A stretch of 64,000 nt of DNA from Methanomassiliicoccus sp. (GCA_033485155.1 JAWQJJ010000011.1:1-64000); one strand, 5' to 3'; shown: positions 7,884 through 16,972, counted from the stretch's first letter. The notes: generated from the sequence alone by a model not told the origin. Made by a program: numbers and translations.

Positions 7884-10124
7884 TTACGCCGGGATAGCGA
7901 AGTAGAACGTCGTCCCCTTGCCCGATTCGCTCTCGAACCATATTCTGCCGCCGTGACGCTCCACGATCTTCTTGCAGATCGCCAAACCTATTCCCGTCCC
8001 AGGATACTCTTCCTTGGTGTGCAGGCGGGAGAACATCTTGAACAACCTGTCTGCGTATCGGGGATCAATGCCTATCCCGTTATCCTTCACACAGAAGACG
8101 AACTCATTGCCATAGGTTATCGCCGAGACCTCTACCCTCGACGGCTTGTGGCCATGGAACTTGATGGCGTTGGAGATCAAGTTTGTTAGGAGTTGCTTCA
8201 TCTGCGTATCGTCGGCACGGATGGTTGGCAAGGGGTTAACGATCACCTCGGCCTCTTTCTCTTCGATGGCAGACCGAAGATCATGGAGAACGGTCTCTGC
8301 TTCGATGTTCATGTCAACATCTTCCAGATTGACCGGCCTCGAATCGATACGTGAATATTCCAAAAGGTCATCGATCAGCAGTTTCATTCTCAACGATCCG
8401 TCGACAGCGAACCCCATGAACTCCTTGGCCTGAGGACTGAGCTCATTGCCGAACTTCTTTTCTAGAAGGCCAAGGTAGGAGGTGACCATTCTCAATGGTT
8501 CCTGGAGATCGTGCGAGGCGACGTAAGCGAACTGTCGCAGCTCCTCGTTCGAACGCTTGATCAGTTCCTCGCTTCGCTTGCGTTCCGTTATATCGACGCT
8601 GGTGGTAATCACCAGATCCTTTCCGAGCGGCGTTGTGGTGATTTGATAGTCGCGATTATTGATGTCGGAGTGTTCCTCAGCGGTGACCGGCTCTCCCGAG
8701 GCTTTCATCTCTCGTACGATATCAAGCGCAGCAACGGCCATGTTAGGGCTGGCCGTATCGTAGTATGACTTACCTCTCAGCTCCTCGATCGAGCTAGCTC
8801 CATAGACCTCTAGGGCGGCGGGATTGGCTTCGACGAGTACCGCATCTATGACCTCACCCCAACTGTTGTAAACCAGGCGGCGTAAGCTAACTCCCTCTTT
8901 GATATTCTCGAACAGTCCCTTGTACTTGGTCTCGCTTTCTCTCAGCGCGTCTTCGGTCTTTTTCAATTCAGTGATGTTTCTGGCGACATGCACGGTCCCC
9001 TTGATCCTGCCGAGTTTATCGATTATGGGCGTCGTGCTCACCAGGAAGTCTCCACCAAGTCTCTCCTCGTGAACCTCCGCCACATGCTCCTTGCCATCGG
9101 CTAGCGTTAGAACGTGAGGGCAGAATTCTGGAGGGCAATTGGTGCCGTGCACACAATGAAAACACTTCTGCCCCACATATTGCTCGGGGTCTGGCGAGCC
9201 CATGTGCTCGAGCATCGCTTTGTTCGCGCGCACAATGTTCTGATCGGCGTCCAGGATGGCGATCAGATCGGGAATGTGATCGAAGGTCTGCTCCCACTCA
9301 AGTTTAGCATTTAGTAAAGCTTCCTCCACTTTCTTGCGATCGGTGACATCATTCCAGAAGACGGCGATGCCTTCTGGAATTGGATATATGATCTGCTCGT
9401 AATCCCGGCCGGTCATAATCCCCCGCTCTTCTATAGTGGCCACGACCCGTTCCTCCATTACTTTTTGATAGAGCGCCGCTGCCTTCGTTGTTGTGTACAG
9501 TGGGAACTCCCTCCTGAGGTCCTTGCCCACGAGATCTTCAGGTTTCCGACCGACATTCTCTGCTGCCACCCTGTTGACGTATTTGAACTGCCAGTCCTTG
9601 TTCAGTGAGAAGAAGCCTTGATCGATATGCTCAAGGATCGTGGACATCTCCCCCTTCGTTCTAGCAACGGATTCCTCCCACCGCTTCCGCTCAGTTATAT
9701 CCCGTATGGCGATCGTAGCACCGGTAGAACCTTTGGCATCCTTGAACAGGGTAGAAGTGGCCTCACCGGGGAAGGTACTGCCGTCCTTACGTCGGAAAAT
9801 AAGCTCGGATGTCGTCGTGCCCTTCTCCGACCGCTCTCGTATTGCTCTATCCATCCTCTCGTCGTTGACCGTTATCCCGCTCCTGCCAGCAGCTCTGAGC
9901 TCGGCCTCGGTCATGCCGAACATCTTCTGCGCAGCGGGGTTCGCCGCGAGGATGGTCCCATCCGGTTTGCCGATGAACATGGCATCGGCGTAGTTATCGA
10001 AGAAGGAGCGGAAGCGGACCTCGCTCTCGCTGAAACCACCCCCATCAATCAGCTCATGAGTCGTCTCGCCGTTCCTTCCCCTTTCCGAGCTCATATTGAT
10101 GGCCGCCTGAATGCTGCCCCGCAT
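7884..10124 (-). CDS. multi-PAS sensor histidine kinase
   Basis: About 746 residues from the ATG at 10124. Four PAS domains follow one another (endings IAIRDITERKR, VFWNDVTDRKK, HVARNITELKK and TSVDITERKR), then the phosphoacceptor domain with ASHDLQEP, then the HATPase with N-box NLISNAIKF, DNGIGID and GTGIGLA. The third PAS contains a cysteine cluster, CFHC then NCPPEFCPH, that could bind a metal or respond to redox. The frame extends to a GTG at 10271, but those extra residues look non-coding and a TATA-like CATATATTAA lies inside that stretch; an ATG at 10094 is the other option. The kinase core is nearly a copy of the kai operon kinase. It lies upstream of kaiC with about 275 bases between, in its own transcription unit. 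Confidence 0.9.
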   Translation of the reverse strand: MRGSIQAAINMSSERGRNGETTHELIDGGGFSESEVRFRSFFDNYADAMFIGKPDGTILAANPAAQKMFGMTEAELRAAGRSGITVNDERMDRAIRERSEKGTTTSELIFRRKDGSTFPGEATSTLFKDAKGSTGATIAIRDITERKRWEESVARTKGEMSTILEHIDQGFFSLNKDWQFKYVNRVAAENVGRKPEDLVGKDLRREFPLYTTTKAAALYQKVMEERVVATIEERGIMTGRDYEQIIYPIPEGIAVFWNDVTDRKKVEEALLNAKLEWEQTFDHIPDLIAILDADQNIVRANKAMLEHMGSPDPEQYVGQKCFHCVHGTNCPPEFCPHVLTLADGKEHVAEVHEERLGGDFLVSTTPIIDKLGRIKGTVHVARNITELKKTEDALRESETKYKGLFENIKEGVSLRRLVYNSWGEVIDAVLVEANPAALEVYGASSIEELRGKSYYDTASPNMAVAALDIVREMKASGEPVTAEEHSDINNRDYQITTTPLGKDLVITTSVDITERKRSEELIKRSNEELRQFAYVASHDLQEPLRMVTSYLGLLEKKFGNELSPQAKEFMGFAVDGSLRMKLLIDDLLEYSRIDSRPVNLEDVDMNIEAETVLHDLRSAIEEKEAEVIVNPLPTIRADDTQMKQLLTNLISNAIKFHGHKPSRVEVSAITYGNEFVFCVKDNGIGIDPRYADRLFKMFSRLHTKEEYPGTGIGLAICKKIVERHGGRIWFESESGKGTTFYFAIPA

Positions 10125-10420
10125 CCTCTCTGAAATGTTTGGCCATCCCGCTGACGTTGTTAGATATGCTTGGGACGTTAATATATGACTTAGGTCGGCG
10201 GTCGACAATGTTGTGACAATCTTACGATCACTGGTGAAAGGAAGTAGCAAGAAGGGTTTCAGATTGACCACGACGACGCCGTCAATATTCTATGGTGGAG
10301 TAAACGATTCATACAAAACTCTACAGTGGATTATTCATTATTAACACGATATCAATTTTGGTTTGCAGAACAGCAATATTTCTATCCTCGGAGCAATAAT
10401 TTTCCTTCAGAGCGAAGGAT

Positions 10421-11983
10421 ATGCGTGTACTGTATGTGGATGATGAAGCTCCAATGTTGGAACTCGGAAAATCTTTTTTAGAATCGTCGGGGGATCTGCA
10501 TGTGGACACGTTCATTAGCGTTGCCGATGCAGAAAATGCGATGCTTCATACAAAATACGACGCCATTGTATCCGATTACCAGATGCCAGTTAGCAATGGC
10601 ATAAATTTTCTTAAGAACCTGAGGGCTCGAGGAAATAAGATACCATTTATCCTCTTTACAGGCAAAGGGCGTGAAGAGGTCGTTATCGAGGCGTTGAACT
10701 CCGGGGCGGACTTCTACCTGCAGAAGGGTGGGAACCCTACAGCGCAGTATGTTGAGCTGGAGCACAAGATCAAGGAAGCGGTCCGTCGGAGCCGGGCTGA
10801 AAGAGCGTTGCATGAAAACCAAGAGCGTCTCAAGAAAGCCCACGCTCTTGGCCAAACGGGGTGTTGGGAATACAGCCCAGACTCGCCGCGCATGATATGG
10901 GGCTCCGAGGAAGGATTTGCCATTTTCGGCATGAATCGCCATAGTGGTGAGGTGCCTGTCGAGGATATCGAAGCCTGCATCATCAATCGAGAGGTTGCGC
11001 ACCAAGCACTGGTGGATGCTGCCAGCATTGGAAAGAAGTATGATTTGGTTTATGAGATACACCCGGCCAATGGCGGTGCTCCCCGAACCATTCATTCTAT
11101 CGCCGAGCTCGAAAGGGATGAATCGGGAACAGTGATCAAAATATTAGGTCTATTGCAAGACATCACCGTGCAAAGACAGGCCGAAGAAACCCTGCGCAGA
11201 TCTGAGGAAAAATACGCCAAAGTATTCCAGAATAGTGCAGCCAATATTATCCTTGCTCGAGTTAGTGATGGACACATCGTCGATGTTAACGAAACCTGGT
11301 TGGAAAATACAGGCTACCCAAGAGAAGATTTCGTCGGACACTCAACGATTGAGCTAGGGATATGGAAACATCCCGAGGAGTGGGATGAATTTATCCGTTG
11401 CCTTAGAAATTACGGTTCGGTGCGGGATTGGGAGAGCGAGATCGTTCGGAAGGACGGTAGAATGGGCGTAATGCTCATGTCTGCACAATTACTGACATTG
11501 GGAGGGGTCGAGATGATGTTGGGCTCGTCGACGGATATTACCGAGCGTAAGCAGGCGGAAGAGGCTCTAAACCAATCAGCCCAGCTCTTTAGAGGAATTG
11601 TGGATAACATACCTGTCCGAGTGTTCTGGAAGGATGAGAACCTAACCTTCCTCGGCTGCAATATGGCATTCGCGCAGGATGCTGGATATCCGGATCCTGA
11701 GGACGTGATCGGGAAAAATGATTTTCAAATGATATGGGCTGATCAAGCCGAGATCTATCAAAAAGACGATCGGCAGGTCATCGAAAGTGGGGCACCCAAA
11801 TTATTGATAAGGGAGTCCCAAAGAACTCCCGATGGCAGGATCATCACCCTCCTAACTAATAAGATACCCCTGAGGGATAAGAAAGGAGAGGTGGTTGGTG
11901 TTCTCGGCACCTATATGGATATCACCGAATGGAAGAATGATGAGCATGCACCGATACAGTCTGATAAGAAAGTGGGCATGTAG
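10421..11983 (+). CDS. response regulator with REC and three PAS domains, no kinase
   Basis: 520 residues. REC domain (about 1-120) with VDDE, the phosphoacceptor in IVSDYQMP (about residue 53) and FTGKGREE; then PAS 1 (about 135-255, ending LLQDITVQRQ), PAS 2 (about 262-380, ending STDITERKQ) and PAS 3 (about 387-505, ending YMDITEWKN). The protein stops about 15 residues after the last PAC motif, exactly where a related gene (50589) continues into a histidine kinase core. It may be a kinase that lost its catalytic end or a genuine REC-PAS adaptor. ATG with GAAGGAT upstream. Divergent from the multi-PAS kinase at 7884, with about 300 AT-rich bases between the two starts. TAG stop. Confidence 0.85.
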   Translation: MRVLYVDDEAPMLELGKSFLESSGDLHVDTFISVADAENAMLHTKYDAIVSDYQMPVSNGINFLKNLRARGNKIPFILFTGKGREEVVIEALNSGADFYLQKGGNPTAQYVELEHKIKEAVRRSRAERALHENQERLKKAHALGQTGCWEYSPDSPRMIWGSEEGFAIFGMNRHSGEVPVEDIEACIINREVAHQALVDAASIGKKYDLVYEIHPANGGAPRTIHSIAELERDESGTVIKILGLLQDITVQRQAEETLRRSEEKYAKVFQNSAANIILARVSDGHIVDVNETWLENTGYPREDFVGHSTIELGIWKHPEEWDEFIRCLRNYGSVRDWESEIVRKDGRMGVMLMSAQLLTLGGVEMMLGSSTDITERKQAEEALNQSAQLFRGIVDNIPVRVFWKDENLTFLGCNMAFAQDAGYPDPEDVIGKNDFQMIWADQAEIYQKDDRQVIESGAPKLLIRESQRTPDGRIITLLTNKIPLRDKKGEVVGVLGTYMDITEWKNDEHAPIQSDKKVGM

Positions 11984-12267
11984 CCAAATATCGCATGCCT
12001 GGGGCAATGTATCGATTGTTTGCTTGACAATGAAACGCAATATTATGAGAGAGTATGGATCTTTCCGACCGAGCAACATCCGAGGCATCACACTCAGCAT
12101 CGAAACGTGTGGCGTCATTATCACGTCACCATGAGCGGCATCAATATTGCACCGGAGCACAAAGCATCCTTTTATTTCGGTCGCTCTTTAGACCCGGTCC
12201 TGATTGGCCTACCCAGTTGCGTACAGTAGCTCTATACCGAGCTGATATTCAGATAGGTTATTTTTAT
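11984..12267. other. intergenic, no supported gene
   Basis: No family-like open frame. I looked for a histidine kinase remnant continuing the truncated REC-PAS gene and did not find one. The right end (TTATTTTTATAGG near 12258-12270) is AT-rich and probably holds the promoter of the next gene. Confidence 0.4.
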
Positions 12268-12301
12268 AGGAGGTGATAAAATTATGTCCATGCTAATATG
12301 A
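12268..12301 (+). promoter_or_regulatory. perfect Shine-Dalgarno and five-codon leader ORF
   Basis: AGGAGGTGAT at 12268-12277 is a full match to the anti-Shine-Dalgarno. The first ATG after it (12284, 6 bases away) opens only a five-codon frame, M-S-M-L-I, whose TGA at 12299-12301 overlaps the ATG of the zinc-ribbon gene (12298). The main gene is therefore probably translated by termination-reinitiation, or directly from this distant site. Confidence 0.5.
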
Positions 12302-13506
12302 TGCAGGGATCCACCAAGCCAGACCAGGGCAGACATTGCCCCAGCTGTAATATAAGTTTGCCGCAAGAGGTAAAAAAATGCCCTCAATGCGGATTGGACC
12401 TAGATGCTTACGAAATCTACTGGGCGAACGCGCCGCCCGGTACTCGTGAACGGATGGAGAAAGCCAGTGGGGTCAATTCCCCCAACATTAGTAACAAATC
12501 GACTATTGCGTCGAATTTTACAAACCGCTTGGACAGTACACAGGAGATTAGCGCCTATACGGGGGATTCTAGTACTGCCACAGCGAGACAAACTCTTAGT
12601 GCGGTGACATCTTCCGAATCCCATATATCTGCAAATAATGCTCCCTCATCCACTATTAATTCATTAGTTGATGGCTCGGCGACGACCAATAAAAGCTCGA
12701 CTGTAAAGAATCAGACCACTAACCAGGGCCCTGTAGCCCCGGCGGGGCTTTCCCAAGATGGGCCAAGTTCCAACGAACCGTCGTTAGGCGGACCCCTGAG
12801 GTCAAAAAAGAATGTCGCCACCGTAGCTGGGTCGGCTATAGTGGTCTGTGTTGTGGCGATCCTGATCGCTGCTTCGATGGGTGCTTTCAACGGTGCAAGC
12901 TCGGCATCGAACGACAACGGAGTGAACTTAGATTCGAATAACAACGGAGTGAACTCAGATCCGAGCAACAATGGAGCGAACTCAGATACGAGCAACAACG
13001 GAACAACCCCAACACAGGATAAGAGCAATTTGGTGTCGACTGCATCGGCGGGTAACTATACCATAACGCCATCCAATATGGGTGCTGGATGGACACCAGG
13101 CACGACGATGGTCCCCTCATACATGTATTCGAACGCGATCAGCAGCACGAACACTCTCATCTACTACAACTCGACCACTGAGACCATCGCAGAGCAGAGC
13201 ACATATGTCTTCGTCTTCAGCTCGATCGCAGATGCCTCCTCGTTCCTGAACTCGACCATCGCGTCGTATGGCTCCTCCTATACGATCACCAGCCTGACCT
13301 CGCCCAGCATAGGCGATGTGACGTATCAGACGACAAGCCATGATGCGACTCCGACACTTGACGCGCACTACGGAATCTTGTACAGGCAGAACAACGTAGT
13401 ATGCTGGGATAGGATCGGATATACATCTGCATCGTATACGTTCGATCAGGCGCACTTCAACAGTGTGGTCCAGAACCAGGACGACCTGATCGTTGCTCAG
13501 CTGTAG
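12298..13506 (+). CDS. zinc-ribbon, single-TM protein with Ser/Thr/Asn-rich linkers
   Basis: 402 residues. An N-terminal zinc ribbon (Cys14, Cys17, Cys28, Cys31, in CPSC and CPQC) would sit in the cytoplasm. A Ser/Thr/Asn-rich low-complexity linker (about 60-165) leads to one transmembrane helix (about 174-196). A second Asn/Ser-rich linker contains a nine-residue tandem repeat (NGVNSDPSN type), and an extracellular domain (about 250-400) with TITPSNMGAGW and VVCWDRIGYTSASY follows. No function can be assigned; the layout suggests a surface sensor or anchored exodomain. The architecture matches the protein at 60810, with a different outer domain. TAG stop. Confidence 0.75.
   Translation: MMQGSTKPDQGRHCPSCNISLPQEVKKCPQCGLDLDAYEIYWANAPPGTRERMEKASGVNSPNISNKSTIASNFTNRLDSTQEISAYTGDSSTATARQTLSAVTSSESHISANNAPSSTINSLVDGSATTNKSSTVKNQTTNQGPVAPAGLSQDGPSSNEPSLGGPLRSKKNVATVAGSAIVVCVVAILIAASMGAFNGASSASNDNGVNLDSNNNGVNSDPSNNGANSDTSNNGTTPTQDKSNLVSTASAGNYTITPSNMGAGWTPGTTMVPSYMYSNAISSTNTLIYYNSTTETIAEQSTYVFVFSSIADASSFLNSTIASYGSSYTITSLTSPSIGDVTYQTTSHDATPTLDAHYGILYRQNNVVCWDRIGYTSASYTFDQAHFNSVVQNQDDLIVAQL
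12916..13001 (+). repeat. 27-bp in-frame tandem repeat
   Basis: Three copies plus the start of a fourth, with period 27 bases (AACGG/AATGG at 12916, 12943, 12970, 12997). Each encodes a nine-residue unit, N-G-[VA]-N-[LS]-D-x-[SN]-N. It forms the extracellular linker right after the membrane helix of the zinc-ribbon protein. Copies are imperfect at the DNA level. Confidence 0.75.
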
Positions 13507-13910
13507 GGATCAAACACCTTCCCAACCCTTTTTATTTCAGCGATCGACCATCGACGTTCTTGATTTCATGCCTGAACTCATTCCCGATGATGCGCCCCCA
13601 TTGTTTACGTGATGAAATCATGCCGTCCTTGGAGCTAAGTTGCCCATGCGGGAGCGGGAGATCATTGGGACTTGCCGCTCTGATTGAAGCGATGTCGTCG
13701 TCCGGATGTTAACAGGGGCTGAGTTCTGCGATTATATGCGGGCTGATGTCCCATATCCGATATATTCGTTCGAAACGGTGGCCAATCGTCTTGGCGACGA
13801 TCTTCATCTCGCTCGCACGGCCGGTGTATCTCTTGAAGTACGAGCCGCTGGCTGAAGGCCAATCCCAATATCTATTTCTTAGACCGTTACCATCCGTTAG
13901 CGAGCAGATC
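13507..13910. other. intergenic, no supported gene
   Basis: About 400 bases. The HAD gene frame extends leftward to 13746, but the added residues have no similarity to that family. Nothing else was recognised. Confidence 0.4.
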
Positions 13911-14567
13911 ATGATCAGGCTTGTAGCATTCGACATGGACGGAACGCTTACTCAGGAGGCCAGCTCTTGGGATACATTGTTTCGTATCTATGGTCATGAC
14001 CCTAAACCACTCTATCGCTTGTACATGGAGGGGCATATCGATCAGGATGAGTGGGCAGCATCAAATCTTAGAGAGATCATTTTAGCTCACCCCGATCTGA
14101 CCGCCCGAGAGATCGAGGATGCAATTATCCAAAATACTCACCTCAGAGTGGGAGTCCAGGAATGCATATCGACGCTCACGTCGCTGGGAGTCAAGTGCGT
14201 CATCATCTCCGCAGGGGCGGAACCACTGGCCCGGTGGATAGGGGTAACAGCCAAGTTCCATGATTGGAAGGCCAACTGGTTTGAAATAGGCTCGAATGGA
14301 CGGCTTGTGCCTAACTACATTCGGAAAGTGAGCTACCTGGAGAAGGAGAAAGGCCTTCGTTCTTGGATGGAGGAAAACAAAATATCTAAGGAAGAGACCG
14401 TGGCCGTTGGGGATAGCTGTAACGATGTCGGCATGTTTCTGGAATCCGGGCACTCCATAGCGTTCAATCCTACCGACGAGTACGCCTCAACGATGGGCGA
14501 GGTCATTCATGAGGGCGATGATCTGAGAATATGCTTGGACACAATAGTGGATTGGAACGACCTCTGA
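13911..14567 (+). CDS. HAD-superfamily phosphatase, SerB-like
   Basis: 218 residues from the ATG at 13911, which places the catalytic motif immediately at the N-terminus. HAD motif I is FDMDGTLT (nucleophile Asp8 and Asp10). Motif II is IISAGAE (Ser), motif III a Lys in the segment after VSYLEKEKG, and motif IV GDSCNDVGM. A helical cap lies between motifs I and II. Spacing and cap resemble phosphoserine phosphatase, but related enzymes act on other small phosphates, so the substrate is not certain. It stands alone with intergenic DNA on both sides. The longer frame from 13746 was rejected as a start. Confidence 0.85.
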   Translation: MIRLVAFDMDGTLTQEASSWDTLFRIYGHDPKPLYRLYMEGHIDQDEWAASNLREIILAHPDLTAREIEDAIIQNTHLRVGVQECISTLTSLGVKCVIISAGAEPLARWIGVTAKFHDWKANWFEIGSNGRLVPNYIRKVSYLEKEKGLRSWMEENKISKEETVAVGDSCNDVGMFLESGHSIAFNPTDEYASTMGEVIHEGDDLRICLDTIVDWNDL

Positions 14568-14985
14568 AATCGCCCACAAACAAAGCTCTTGTATCATAAA
14601 CCCCAAATCTAATACAATCCATTGATGAATGTGCGGAAGCCTTCGAGGCCTAACGATGGAACGATGCTCCCACGACATTTGGAAAATACCGTAGGCTCAG
14701 ATCCAGCGAGATGAAAAGTTGAGTCGATGAACGATTAAACGATATTGCTATGCTTCTTGAAGAGAGTAAGAAAGACGACGCCGCTCCAATGGTCCGACCT
14801 AATACCTTCCTGATCCCCCGGAGCTGAGGTCTGTCAGTAATGGCGATAAGCTCTCCGCGTTCAAGAGCATCGTAGGACTTCTCAATCCGACCGGTATATC
14901 GCCGGGCATCAGAAAATATCTCGGAAAGTAGGGTCTGACCCGTATGTTCTCAGAATCGGAACATCGGGTTTTGACTGGACAATGA
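14568..14985. other. intergenic, no supported gene
   Basis: About 420 bases between the HAD phosphatase and tRNA-Ile. No coding frame with family features and no clear repeat. Confidence 0.4.
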
Positions 14986-14988
14986 TGG

Positions 14989-15063
14989 TGGGCCCGAAGA
15001 GATTTGGACTCTTGACCTCCCGGTTATCAGCCGGGCGCTCCAGCCAGGCTAAGCTACGGGCCC
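14989..15063 (-). tRNA. tRNA-Ile (GAT anticodon)
   Basis: Cloverleaf on the minus strand: acceptor GGGCCCG pairing with CGGGCCC, D-arm with GTAGCTTAGCCTGGCTGGAGC, anticodon stem CCCGG/CCGGG around CTGATAA (anticodon GAT), and T-arm AAGAG/CTCTT around TCCAAAT. The discriminator is A, and CCA happens to follow directly in the genome (14986-14988). No intron. Confidence 0.95.
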
Positions 15064-15204
15064 TTGTGCTTCTGGGAATACTGCCTTCCATTTTAAAGCT
15101 TTCCATTCTTGGCCGGTTCAGGACGTCTTCGGCCGCCTTTTTTCCATGAACAAGGAATTCCTGTACGTATCTTATGAGCCGTCACCTCATTCCCATCACG
15201 GGAG

Positions 15205-16434
15205 TTGAATATCCTGATCATCGAGAGGGGAACACTGGTCCGAGGCTGCCTCAAGGGAGAGGTATGCGTGGTCACCGGGTCGGGACGTGGCATCGGCCTG
15301 GAGGCCGCGAGATCTCTCGCCTGGCTAGGGTCCAAGGTGGTGATCGCGGAGATAGACGAGACAACTGGCAACGCGGCGGAAACGGCGCTCCGTCATGAGT
15401 TCGGACCACACGCCGCGCTATTCATCAAGACCGACGTCTCCAGGGAGGATAGCGTTCAGGCGATGAAGGTCGAGGTTGAGAAAAAGCTCGGGCCGGTGGA
15501 TGTGGTCATCAACAACGCCACCGCCTTCAGGATGGGCGCGGTGGCCGACGTCGGCATCGAGGGCTGGGACCTTGCCTATGGCGTGAACATCCGCGGGCCG
15601 GTGCTGCTGGCGCGGGCCTTCGTTCCAGCCATGGTGTCCCGCGATCACGGGGCTTTCATATGCGTGTCCTCGTCCGGAGCGGCCCCGTACATGGGGGCAT
15701 ATGAGGTCTTCAAGACCGCCCAGGTAGAGCTGGCCCGGGTGCTTGACGCGGAAATGGAAGGGCGGAAGGTTCATGTGCTGACCATCGGCCCGGGCCTGGT
15801 GCGGACCCCTGGGTCAACTGAAGGCATCGCGGTCCTGGCCCCAATGTATAACAAGAGCGTGGAAGAGTTCTATGCCATGAGTGAGGAGGCGATGCTGACG
15901 GCCGAGGAGGCTGGAGCGGGGTTTGCCGCAGCCGTAGCCTTGGCGGAAAGGTTCCGAGGACAGGAGATCAGCTCCTTTGCGGCGCTCAGCGCCATCGGCC
16001 TGACTGTTGGAAAACCATCTGAGGCGGCCGGAGGAGCGCTGGACGACGAGCAGTGGTCCAAAGCTTCGTCCCTCATTGGCAGAGTCCTCGCGGACCTCGA
16101 GGCCCAATACAAGGGATGGGTGGAGATGGTGGTGTTCAAACGGCAGTGGATCCTGCGGGACTTCAAGAAGGGCGCGGGAATGCCTGTCGAGCAGTGGCTG
16201 GAGACCCTTCGTTCCCTCAACGCGGCCATCTCCGCTCGTGATGCGGACAAGATATTGTCCGTCGCTCCCCGTTTCGACCTACTGATCGCGCAGTACTCAC
16301 ATATGCTGAAAATGCTGGAAGATTATGAGAAGGATCCTGCCAAACTGGACGTGGGCAGGAAGGCCATACGGCAGTGGATCGAGGACCTCGAAAAATTGAG
16401 CGCGATCTTCGCATCATTAAGAGGGGCGGCCTGA
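15205..16434 (+). CDS. SDR oxidoreductase with a helical C-terminal extension
   Basis: About 409 residues. The first 240 or so are a classical short-chain dehydrogenase: cofactor motif TGSGRGIG near residue 25, NNAT, catalytic Ser in VSSSGAAP and Y-x-x-x-K in AYEVFK. About 130 further residues (from about 275) form a helical domain unrelated to the SDR fold, containing QYKGWVEMVVFKRQW and QWIEDLEKL. The substrate is unknown. No ATG exists near the start: TTG at 15205 is the annotated choice, and a CTG at 15235 with GAGAGGGG four bases upstream is an alternative. A start-activator domain gene (SRPBCC) follows 37 bases downstream, probably in the same transcript. Confidence 0.82.
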   Translation: MNILIIERGTLVRGCLKGEVCVVTGSGRGIGLEAARSLAWLGSKVVIAEIDETTGNAAETALRHEFGPHAALFIKTDVSREDSVQAMKVEVEKKLGPVDVVINNATAFRMGAVADVGIEGWDLAYGVNIRGPVLLARAFVPAMVSRDHGAFICVSSSGAAPYMGAYEVFKTAQVELARVLDAEMEGRKVHVLTIGPGLVRTPGSTEGIAVLAPMYNKSVEEFYAMSEEAMLTAEEAGAGFAAAVALAERFRGQEISSFAALSAIGLTVGKPSEAAGGALDDEQWSKASSLIGRVLADLEAQYKGWVEMVVFKRQWILRDFKKGAGMPVEQWLETLRSLNAAISARDADKILSVAPRFDLLIAQYSHMLKMLEDYEKDPAKLDVGRKAIRQWIEDLEKLSAIFASLRGAA

Positions 16435-16471
16435 GGAATATCATTTATCCGTCATCGGTCATGGGGGCCCG

Positions 16472-16885
16472 ATGAGCCCCGAGACCTCGAAGATATATCA
16501 GAAGGTCATGCTGCCCGCCCCACCAGAGGTCATATACGATATGCTCACCGACCCCGTCCGCCTGTCCGAGATGACCGGTCTCGCTGTCGAGGGCAAGGCC
16601 GAGGCAGGTGGAAGGATGATCGTCGGGGACGGCCGCATAATATTCCGCTTCCTGGAGCTGGAAAGGGGAAGATGGATATCCCAGGAGTGGACGACCTCCG
16701 ACTGGCCCGGTGGCGTGCTGCCTTCGAAGGTGGAGATCGGGCTCAGGGCCATTGGTCAGGGGACCGATCTCAGATTATCGCATACCGGGGTGCCGCTCGC
16801 CCTGAGAGATGGTATCAATCAGCTATGGTACGATGCATACTGGAACCCCATGTTCGAGCTCCTGCGCAGTAGGGCATTATACTGA
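16472..16885 (+). CDS. SRPBCC/AHSA1-like domain protein
   Basis: 137 residues forming one SRPBCC (Bet v 1-like) helix-grip domain. The opening YQKVMLPAPPEVIYDMLTDP is typical of AHSA1 proteins, as are WTTSDWPGG in the middle and the C-terminal helix INQLWYDAYWNPMFELL. Family members bind hydrophobic ligands or act as Hsp90 co-chaperones; the ligand is unknown. ATG with GGGGGCC just upstream. It follows the SDR gene closely, so the two may serve the same small-molecule or stress pathway. Confidence 0.75.
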   Translation: MSPETSKIYQKVMLPAPPEVIYDMLTDPVRLSEMTGLAVEGKAEAGGRMIVGDGRIIFRFLELERGRWISQEWTTSDWPGGVLPSKVEIGLRAIGQGTDLRLSHTGVPLALRDGINQLWYDAYWNPMFELLRSRALY

Positions 16886-16972
16886 GCGGCCGCTCAGGAT
16901 CGATGGTCGTAGAGAAAGAACGGAAGGGATTTCCCGCCCTCGTTGAGAAAGGGCAAAGGTGTTTGGTCCCGC

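Noticed and set aside
11984-12260. Lost kinase domain after the REC-PAS gene at 10421
   Set aside because: No frame in this stretch shows an H-box or ATPase motif, so gene truncation cannot be demonstrated.
12916-13001. CRISPR-like repeat
   Set aside because: Repeats are directly adjacent with no spacers and lie in frame inside a coding region.
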